Source: JBILVQ01 sp044370375
GTDB lineage: Bacteria > Bacteroidota > Bacteroidia > UBA4408
DNA: 28,453 nucleotides
Direction: 5' to 3'
NCBI GenBank assembly: GCA_044370375.1
Contig: JBILVQ010000012.1
Location: forward strand, 1 to 28,453
A program made the translations under genes and the position numbers. Below are positions 14,252 through 22,000 of this stretch, piece by piece (position 1 is the stretch's first letter; the number at the start of each line of letters is the position of its first letter). Below the pieces are notes generated by a model. That model was not told the DNA's origin and searched no databases. It was given only the letters and a program-made list of their open reading frames with translations.

Positions 14252-16186
14252 ATGAAGAGAAGATTACTATTTGGATTGGCACTGGGCTGCGTTATTTCAG
14301 TTCAGGCGCAACAAACCAATGTTCCGGGAAGCGAGAAGATTGTTCCGCTGAGCAATCCGGCAATGAACAAAGCTTATCCTAAGCCAAAAAATTTATTGGC
14401 CGAAACCCCAACTCCTTATGCTCTTCAAAATCCAACGGTTTCTGTTGGCGGGCAAATGAGGGCTAATTCTTTTGGCAGGGTTCAATTAGGAACAACCTAT
14501 TACGATTTACAAACAAACAGCGCTATTTGTAATCGTGTAGTTCGCAATGCGGATGGAACCATTGGTGCTACCTGGACCATTTCACAAACGCCTGATCATC
14601 CCGGTTTTGCTGATCGTGGTACAGGTTATAATTATTACAATGGAACCGCTTGGGGCTTAGAGCCAACTTCTCGTATCGAGTCAAAAAGAACAGGATGGCC
14701 TAATATTGTTCATTTAGCCAATGGTTCAGAATTGGTGGTTAGTCATAACACCACTGTTTCTCAATTGGAAATTGCCAAGAGAACCGTTAAAGGAACTGGA
14801 ACTTGGACAGAAGATGAAACCTCATTGGTAAGTCCGATTTCAGGTGGAAACTGGTGGCCAAGAATGGCTTCCGGCGGACCAGATGGAAATACCGTTCACG
14901 TAATTTCTATCACTTATCCTGTAGCTTCAGGAGGAACCGTATACGAAGGTTTGGATGGTGCATTAACCTATTCACGTTCTTTGGATGGTGGGACCACTTG
15001 GGATATACCGGTTCACAAAATTTTCGCTGATTTTGATTCAACAGAAACCCTTGGTGTTTCGGCTGATGCTTATGCTATTGACTGCCGCGGCAGTGTGGTA
15101 GCTGTTGTTGCCGGTGATGGTATTCAGGACATGGTTTTATTGAAATCAACCGATAATGGTGTAACTTGGACCAAAACCACCATTCTTGATTTTCCATTGG
15201 ATAAATGGGATTACGAAACTACCATCAGTGATGTAAATGCCGATGGTGTTGCTGATACCATTGATACCTATGACGGAAATTTTGCATTGATTATTGATAA
15301 CAATGACCAGGTTCACGTTTTCTATGGTAACAACAGAATTATCCAAGATAATCCTGTTGCTGGTCAGGGATACAGCTATTTCCCCGGTACCGACGGATTG
15401 TTCCACTGGACAGAAGCCATGGGAACAGGAAATGCAGTAATTATTGCCTCTGCGCTTGACAGAGATGGTGATGGAGTTTTGAATGTACCTACTCCTACTG
15501 TTACCGGTCAATTGGCCTGGGGAAATTATGGAACCGGCATTACTTCTTTTCCTAATGTAGGAATTTCTGCCGATGGCAAATTGTATTTAACTTATGCTAG
15601 TATTTTTGAGAATACTGACAATGGTTCACAAAAAGCTTATCGTCATACCTACATCATGGCATCCCGTGATGGTGGTGCTACCTGGAGCGATCCTGTTGAC
15701 TTGGTTCCGAGTGATGAAGATCCTGATTTTACTGAAGCGATTTATGCCGCAGTTGCCAAAAGAGTGGATGCTCAAGTTCATGTTGTACACATGGAAGATA
15801 CTCAACCCGGACAAAGTTTGGCCGGTAATCCTGCCGGATCTGAGGACCCTGAAAACGTAAACTTGCTAAACAACATTATTTACACTCCGGTAGATACTTC
15901 TTTAGCGTTGGGTGTAAAACCAACTGTTTTGGGTAAAGAAGGCTTTAACGTATATCCAAACCCAACCAAAGATCAATTGTTGGTGAGTGTAAATGCAGGA
16001 GCCAATCAGGTTTCTTCTTTTGAAATCATCAATATTGACGGAAAGGTTGTGATGCGTGATGAGACTCGTTTTAATGGCGCTTTACAAGCCAAAAGAGTGG
16101 ATGTAAGTTCACTGGCCAAAGGTGTTTACATGGTAAGAATGAACACAGAAAGTGGCGTTCAAACACAAAAGTTCATCAAACAATAA
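14252..16186 (+). CDS. Secreted BNR/sialidase-like beta-propeller protein with T9SS sorting domain
   Basis: A 644-residue exported protein. It opens with a signal peptide (MKRRLLFGLALGCVISVQAQ). A large beta-rich region carries Asp-box/BNR repeats SLDGGTTW (about 243), STDNGVTW (about 299) and SRDGGATW (about 470), the hallmark of sialidase-like propellers. Two calcium-binding-like loops are visible (DVNADGVAD about 327, DRDGDGVLN about 403). The last ~80 residues are a type A T9SS C-terminal domain (VYPNPTKDQL...KGVYMVRMN...QKFIKQ), so it is probably released or anchored at the cell surface. Asp-boxes alone do not prove sialidase activity, and no catalytic set was identified. The start at 14252 gives a clean signal peptide; an in-frame ATG at 14189 would add 21 residues in front of it. 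Confidence 0.85.
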   Translation: MKRRLLFGLALGCVISVQAQQTNVPGSEKIVPLSNPAMNKAYPKPKNLLAETPTPYALQNPTVSVGGQMRANSFGRVQLGTTYYDLQTNSAICNRVVRNADGTIGATWTISQTPDHPGFADRGTGYNYYNGTAWGLEPTSRIESKRTGWPNIVHLANGSELVVSHNTTVSQLEIAKRTVKGTGTWTEDETSLVSPISGGNWWPRMASGGPDGNTVHVISITYPVASGGTVYEGLDGALTYSRSLDGGTTWDIPVHKIFADFDSTETLGVSADAYAIDCRGSVVAVVAGDGIQDMVLLKSTDNGVTWTKTTILDFPLDKWDYETTISDVNADGVADTIDTYDGNFALIIDNNDQVHVFYGNNRIIQDNPVAGQGYSYFPGTDGLFHWTEAMGTGNAVIIASALDRDGDGVLNVPTPTVTGQLAWGNYGTGITSFPNVGISADGKLYLTYASIFENTDNGSQKAYRHTYIMASRDGGATWSDPVDLVPSDEDPDFTEAIYAAVAKRVDAQVHVVHMEDTQPGQSLAGNPAGSEDPENVNLLNNIIYTPVDTSLALGVKPTVLGKEGFNVYPNPTKDQLLVSVNAGANQVSSFEIINIDGKVVMRDETRFNGALQAKRVDVSSLAKGVYMVRMNTESGVQTQKFIKQ

Positions 16187-16204
16187 GATCCCTTAAAACT
16201 TTTT

Positions 16205-16259
16205 AAAACCCCGGTTCGGCTGGATTACCTTGGAGGTAAACTTTCGAACCGGGGTTTTT
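16205..16259 (+). terminator. Strong bipartite Rho-independent terminator
   Basis: A perfect 14-bp outer stem pairs 16205-16218 (AAAACCCCGGTTCG) with 16245-16258. It encloses an inner perfect 6-bp hairpin TTACCT-TGG-AGGTAA (16225-16239), and the 3' arm runs into TTTTT (16255-16259). It ends the T9SS gene and stops ten bases before the mazG start codon. The near-palindromic arms, with A's on the 5' side, could also work leftward. Confidence 0.85.
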
Positions 16260-16268
16260 CATTTTACT

Positions 16269-17054
16269 ATGGAACCAAGATTAGTGGCCATTGAGCGTCT
16301 GTTAAAAATCATGGACGAATTGCGGGAGAAATGTCCCTGGGATCGAAAACAAACCATTGAGTCTTTAAGGCATTTGAGCATTGAAGAAGTGTACGAATTA
16401 TCGGATGCTATTTTGGAGGGGGATCCGCAAAAAATAAAAAAGGAGTTAGGGGATGTGTTGTTGCACATTGTTTTTTATGCACGCATTGGCAGTGAGAAGA
16501 GAGATTTTGACTTGGCCGATATTGCTAACTCCTTGTGTGAAAAATTAATTTCCAGGCATCCGCATATTTATGGAACGGTTGATGGGGAGTTAAAGGAGGT
16601 TGTAACTGAGGAAGATGTTAAGCAGAATTGGGAAAAACTAAAATTGAGGGAGGGGGAGAAAAGTGTTTTATCGGGTGTTCCTGTTTCCTTGCCGGCCATG
16701 ATTAAAGCGCAAAGAATACAGGAGAAGGCTGCCGGGGTTGGATTTGATTGGGAGCGACCTGAACAGGTTTACGAAAAAGTAGAGGAAGAATTGCGGGAGT
16801 TGAATGTGGAGGTTGAAGCAAAGCATCAGCTAAAAATGGAACAGGAGTTTGGTGATGTTTTATTTGCCTTGATAAATTACGCAAGGTTTATTGGTGTTAA
16901 TCCGGAGGATGCGTTGGAAAAAACCAACCGAAAGTTTATCAAACGATTTCAGTATATGGAAGAAAGGGTGAAGGAGGATGGGAAAAAAATTTCGGATTAT
17001 GATTTAAAACAGTTGGATGTGTTTTGGGAGCAAGCGAAGTTGAAGGGGGAGTGA
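16269..17054 (+). CDS. mazG: Nucleoside triphosphate pyrophosphohydrolase MazG
   Basis: A 261-residue cytosolic house-cleaning enzyme that hydrolyses (d)NTPs to monophosphates and pyrophosphate. It has the duplicated MazG fold. The N-terminal half has CPWDRKQTIESL, EEVYEL (from Glu39) and ELGDVLLHIVFYARI (from about 59), the Mg2+-binding ExxE/ExxD set. The C-terminal half has EEELRELNVEVE and EFGDVLFALINYARF. Length matches E. coli MazG (263). The ATG at 16269 is preferred; the frame also opens from a TTG at 16230, but that lies in the terminator loop and adds 13 non-conserved residues. There is no obvious promoter between the terminator and the ATG. Confidence 0.93.
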   Translation: MEPRLVAIERLLKIMDELREKCPWDRKQTIESLRHLSIEEVYELSDAILEGDPQKIKKELGDVLLHIVFYARIGSEKRDFDLADIANSLCEKLISRHPHIYGTVDGELKEVVTEEDVKQNWEKLKLREGEKSVLSGVPVSLPAMIKAQRIQEKAAGVGFDWERPEQVYEKVEEELRELNVEVEAKHQLKMEQEFGDVLFALINYARFIGVNPEDALEKTNRKFIKRFQYMEERVKEDGKKISDYDLKQLDVFWEQAKLKGE

Positions 17055-17798
17055 GGTGGATTATATCGCTCCTACGGAGCTGCATGATGGTTTGAGTTTG
17101 GAGCTGTTAGGGATATATCGCTCCTACGGAGCTCATTCGATTGTTTGGTTTCTGTTATGGACATACCGCTCCTACGGAGCTGGTAGGAAGTTAGGTTTTG
17201 TCTGCTTACGGATATATCGCTCCTACGGAGCTGCTTTGCAGTTTAGCTTGTATAGTTAGTGGTATATCGCTCCTATGGAGCTCATTCGTTAGTTTGGTAC
17301 CTGTTATAGATATACCGCTCCTACGGAGCTGCATGATGGTTTGAGTTTGGAGCTGTTAAGGATATATCGCTACTATGGAGCTCATTAGCTTGTTTGGTTT
17401 CTGTTATGGACATACCGCTCCTACGGAGCTGGTTGAAGTATATGCTTTGTTGCGTTAAGGGTATATCGCTCCTATGGAGCTCATTCGCTTGTTTGGTTTC
17501 TGTTATGGACATACCGCTCCTACGGAGCTGCTAGAAGGGAAGGCTTTGTTGCGTTAAGGATATGTCGCTCCTACGGAGCTGTTTAGATTTAGGCTTTGTT
17601 AGCGTCACAAAAATGTAGCTCCTACGTAGCTGGTAGAAGGTAGGCTTGGTTTTGGTTACAGATATGTCGCTCCTAGGGGGCTATTTAGATTTAGGCTTTG
17701 TTAGCGTCACAAAAATGTAGCTCCTACGGTGCTGGAAGAAGCGTTGCCGGTAGGAAAGGGGAGGCGAAACACACGAAGCCCAAAGCGGTGAAAGTAAA
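17055..17798. other. Convergent intergenic region filled by the palindrome array
   Basis: 744 bp between the 3' ends of mazG and the choice-of-anchor-L gene. Apart from the 14-unit array (17067-17733) it holds only about 65 bp of unremarkable sequence. Short open frames here simply translate the repeat (recurring YRSYGA) and are not taken as genes. Confidence 0.75.
17067..17733. repeat. Array of 14 short palindromic (REP-like) units
   Basis: The core CGCTCCTACGGAGCT (hairpin GCTCC-TAC-GGAGC) starts at 17067, 17119, 17167, 17218, 17268, 17316, 17368, 17416, 17467, 17515, 17566, 17617, 17668 and 17719. The spacing is 48-52 bp. Eight cores are exact. Two have TAT in the loop, one (17368) has two changes, and the last three are degenerate, although the 17668 unit keeps pairing through a G-T wobble. 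Linkers recur. Core pairs 48 bp apart (17119/17167, 17268/17316, 17368/17416, 17467/17515) share the intervening sequence, and 17067-17181 recurs as 17316-17430 at identical length. The array begins 12 bp after the mazG stop and fills the gap between convergent genes. Function is unknown; REP/BIME-like elements are the closest known category. Confidence 0.85.
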
Positions 17799-18812
17799 CT
17801 ACTTTGTGAGTAATATCTTTTGGTGTATTTGTTGGCTTGCCGTTGAAACATTCAGGTGATAGTATCCATTACTAAGTTCTGAAAGATCTACAACCATTGA
17901 TTTTTCGTTCATGGCGAATGCTTTCACTACACGACCGGATAGGTCGGTTAGGACAATGTTTTTTGTTTGATTTTCACCGGCTGCATTGTCCAATATTTTA
18001 ATGATTCCATGGCTAGGGTTGGGTGCAATGGTAAATTCTGTTTTTGTGTTGTTTGAAATTCCAAGGGGTACATCCACAGAGCTTCTAAAACTAAAAGCTT
18101 CGAGCATTACACCGGAGTCAAAGGCATAATCATTGTTATCGGCAATAACTACTTTAAAGTGATAGGTAGAATCGGGTATGGTAACGGCAAAAACTTCAAG
18201 GTTTTGGGTAAAGCCATCGTAGGAAGTATGAACACCTGCGGAATTATCAAAATAATAAGCTGCATTGGTGTTGGCGTTTACATTGTTAATAGAAACAATA
18301 TCGCCATTGGGTAATTGAGCAACATTTTGAGTGCCGCTGATGCCGGGACCGGAAAGCAAAATGGCGAAGGCATCGTTAAAGGCACCAACAAATTCCGGAT
18401 ATTCTTCTGATCCGAAAGCAAAGTTAAAAAGCAGCGTATCACCTTGGGGTGTACAATCAAATTCAAGGGCACAAGCATCGTAGGTGATGGATTGAATCAT
18501 AAAATCCAGATCGGGATCACCGGGTAGAGAAAGCACAGCGGTTGATTGTGCATTGTTGTTAGGTCCATAAAGATTATCGGCCCAACCGGAGGTAAGGAGT
18601 AGGCCTTGGGTAATAGGAATTTCTGAGCTGCCAACAAATTCACCCATGGCACTTGGATCGCAGTTGATGCTTAGGTTGCTAATGTTAACGCCAAAGCCCG
18701 ACAATAGGTTGGCAACATCGGCAGCGGCCAAGCTATCTGTAATGATTAATTGGGCTTTGCTTGCATGGGAGAAAGACAAAGCGAAAAGCAAGGAGAATAA
18801 AATTTTTTTCAT
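17799..18812 (-). CDS. Secreted choice-of-anchor-L domain protein with T9SS sorting domain
   Basis: A 337-residue exported protein with signal peptide MKKILFSLLFALSFSHASKAQ. The middle carries the choice-of-anchor L signature: FGSEEYPEFVG at 133-143, then NDAFAILLSGPG, with an acidic DSGVMLEAFSF strand at the domain end. This domain is typical of surface proteins that carry different C-terminal anchors. Here the C-terminus (about 260-337) is a T9SS type A sorting domain (IAPNPSHGIIKI, LTDLSGRVV, LSNGYYHLNV). A binding or adhesive surface role is an inference. It is monocistronic and convergent with mazG across the repeat array, and divergent from the beta-helix gene. Confidence 0.85.
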   Translation of the reverse strand: MKKILFSLLFALSFSHASKAQLIITDSLAAADVANLLSGFGVNISNLSINCDPSAMGEFVGSSEIPITQGLLLTSGWADNLYGPNNNAQSTAVLSLPGDPDLDFMIQSITYDACALEFDCTPQGDTLLFNFAFGSEEYPEFVGAFNDAFAILLSGPGISGTQNVAQLPNGDIVSINNVNANTNAAYYFDNSAGVHTSYDGFTQNLEVFAVTIPDSTYHFKVVIADNNDYAFDSGVMLEAFSFRSSVDVPLGISNNTKTEFTIAPNPSHGIIKILDNAAGENQTKNIVLTDLSGRVVKAFAMNEKSMVVDLSELSNGYYHLNVSTASQQIHQKILLTK

Positions 18813-18900
18813 GGGTTAAAATTTTAGCTAAGGTAAAGAAAAATGTGAAGTTTAGGTTAATTGCTTGCTTTTTGTAAAACCGAAGTTTTTTTTTATTATT

Positions 18901-18928
18901 TTTGGTTAATAATAATAATTTAAACTTG
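18901..18928 (+). promoter_or_regulatory. Possible promoter of the beta-helix surface gene
   Basis: TTTG (18901-18904) and TAAACTTG (18921-18928, one mismatch to TAnnTTTG) are separated by 16 bases, slightly short of the usual spacing. It lies about 100 bases before the ATG at 19027 in an AT-rich divergent intergenic region. Confidence 0.25.
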
Positions 18929-19026
18929 CCTATGAGATAAAAAAAACGAAGAAAATAGAATAATCATCCGGTGTGGGATGGTACGCACCAAGCCTATAAA
19001 ATAATAACAAAATTAAATCAGCATTT

Positions 19027-22000
19027 ATGAAAAAGACAAAGCATCTTGCCCAACTCAATAATATTAGAGAAGGCAATTTATCGGCCTTAGGTTTTAAACA
19101 ACCTACAACCTACAACCTACAACCTACAACCTACAACCTACAACCTACAACCTACATCCTACATCCTACATCCTACAACCTTAATTGGTTAATAAAGTTA
19201 AAGAAAATTTTCCTGGTTTTTTCTCTTTTGCTAATTGCCGGCCCCATAATTTTCAAGGACAGATTACATGCACAGCCGCAGGTTGTGGCTCCGCACTTTT
19301 CTCTTTGTTTGAATCCATTGTATTCAGTTATGCCAACACTTCCCTATACAAATGACTGTCAGAAATCAACGATAGTTTGTACCACACAAACCTCCATTTC
19401 TGCCTACGTGAGAACATTTTGGAATGCAAGTAATTACTGCGGTTTAAATGATTTATCGGAAGGTGTTTTTACTGTAAGGCAGATTAATTCCTCTAACAAC
19501 CTTATTGTATTGAATTTGCCATATGTATCTACCAATCCTCAAATACCTACCATTTGCAATCAAATGGCAGAGGTAGCTAATTGGCCACTTGAGGCTTGGC
19601 CTTATGCTGCGAATCAGTTTCGTGTTGATCTTGATATTACAGGTTGGGCAGTTGGAACTTACGTGATTGATTATGAGGAAACCCTAAGTTCAGGCCCTGG
19701 GACGAATACAATAATATCTGAACAATATGACGAACTTACCTTTACCATTACCGATGAACTCACAACACCCTATTTAAACATTGAAGAATATTATTGTTAT
19801 CCCGATTTGGTCAATGGAACATTATGCCTAAACGGTGGAATCACTTCCGGAGTATATGTTCGAAATTGGGAATTGTTTTTTGATGGTGTTTTGGTTGGGT
19901 CAGCCTCCCAAAACGGAAATGCCGTTTTTACTTCCCAAGGCATGTGTTTTCCAGTGAATCCTCCTGCCCCCACATCAAATCCAATTGCTGTTTTGTTCAG
20001 GGTGCAGGGAATTTGCGATTGGGGAGAGGTACACTATAACATAGTAATTGATGATGAAATTCCTGTTGAGGATAACACTGTCTATTGGTGCGAAGGAAGC
20101 ACAAGTCCACCTGTTTTAACAGTCTTGCCCGCAGGTATGGATAGCTACCTATGGTATGATTCCGATGATTTAAATACTGTAATCTTTGATGGAGGTACCA
20201 ATAATACCTACGCACCCCCGCCTCCTTATTTAACCAATGAATACACGGTTGTTGTTAGCAAGGGTTCATGTACCGGCACTGCCACCATTAAATTAGTGGT
20301 GCCAAATCACAATAATGAAATTCTGGGTATTTCTGAAAATTGTGCCTTTGATGGTTATTTTACCGCAACTTATACACTTACCAACCCAATTCCCAATGAA
20401 ATTTATTCCTGGAATATTTCGGGTACAGCTCCATTAGGGATGTTTGTTACAACCAATACACATGGTGCATTCATTACTTGGCCAAACTTAAATGCCGGCT
20501 TTACCGGAGCTACAATAACGGTAACCTTGGCCAATTTCCCTTCTTGCGTGGTTGCTACTTTTTTGGTTAATCCTTGTTGTTTTAGAAGCAGCCCTTATGT
20601 TTATTCCAGTCCCAATGATTTGCTCTATAATGTTCAGGGGACACAATTGGCCTCTACTATTTTTCTGGATTTACAAGGTCAGCCACTTCAAACGGTCAGT
20701 AATTCAGGTCCATACCGTTTAATTAAAATAAATGGAACCCTTATTGTTGATTATGATATTAACTTTAACGGTACCATTGATTTTCAAATGAATGAGGACT
20801 CCAAAATTTTGGTTACCCAACATGCCAACCTTAGTATTGACAGAGGGGTGGTCATGAGGGCCTGTTCCGATGATGTGATGTGGAAAGGGATTCAGGTGCT
20901 TGGACAATTTGACCCCGGCGGTAATTATAACTATGGAAGTTTTACCATGAGCGGGGAAGACCCTGCAACAGGTACCCCAACGACCCTTCAGGATGCTAAA
21001 ATTGCCATTTGGTGCGACAATTTTGTATCAAGTCCGGACACTGGAGGGGGAGTGTTTAGCATTGGCGACAAATCTCTGCTGAATAAGAACCATAGGAATG
21101 TTTTTGCCCGCGGCTTTATTTTGCCTCCTGTTTTGAATCCAAATCCTTCTCCCATCCTTAGTTCCTATCCCTCCTCCATTGAAGGTGCCAGGTTCGATTG
21201 TATTCAAACTGTTTGGACTTCTGCCGGAAATAAAATTAATATCCCATTTAACCCGGCCATGAATAATAATCCCTACCGTAGTTTTTCGGGTGTGGAATAT
21301 TACGACATTTCAGATGTTCGGATTGGTACTCCAGACTTGTCGCTTACCAATTATTTTCATAACCTTGATATTGGGATTTATACCAAGAATTCAAACACAA
21401 GAATCATGAATAATCATTTTTCAGATTTTAGCCACGACCCTGCGGAAAATGTGAGCTTTCCCTATCCTACAGCTAGCTATTATCCATTGGTTTCTTCTCG
21501 CGGAACGGCTATTTTGCAATTGTCTAATAGTCATGGTAATCCTTTTGCCCCATTGGCTTACTATACCCAAATTGGTGACGGAAGTCCTGATGCTAGGAAT
21601 GTAATCAATGAGTGCATGGGTGGCATTGATGTAGCAGGAAATACCTTTGTTGATATTCAAGGGAATGAAATCAAAAATATTCGGTATTTCTCTGAAACAA
21701 CGCCCTCTTTTTTCGGTGTTCGCGTAAAAAACAATGATGCGAAACCCAGTCTTGGAAACCATATCATTGATAATAACTCCATGTACAATATTCAAGATAT
21801 TTTTGTTGAGCTCTTTAACAATCGTTGCGCCAAAAGTGTCTCACGCAATGAAATGAACTCTCAAAGTGGTGTGGCTGTAACCAACCCTAATTTATTTGCT
21901 ACCGGAATTATGGTGGTAGAACCAGTATTGGGTTTGAACGAAGCAGATAATGTTTTGATTAATAACAATACTATTTACAATGTTAAAAATGGGGTTATTG

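Noticed and set aside
16230..16268. TTG start for MazG inside the terminator loop
   Set aside because: The added residues are not MazG-like, and the ATG at 16269 gives the normal family length.
17056..17512. Open frames within the palindrome array on both strands
   Set aside because: Their products are just translated repeats (YRSYGA), with frame breaks between units from the 50- and 52-bp spacings, and no start signals or homology recognised.
17067..17733. CRISPR-like periodicity (about 15-bp repeats, about 33-bp spacers)
   Set aside because: The spacers are not unique: several recur almost unchanged, the units form dimers, the repeat is too short, and there are no cas genes. It fits a REP-like tandem array.
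18960..18990. Small inverted repeat GGTGTG/CGCACC in the gene A leader
   Set aside because: Six base pairs including a wobble, with no T-run or conserved context; not distinguishable from chance.
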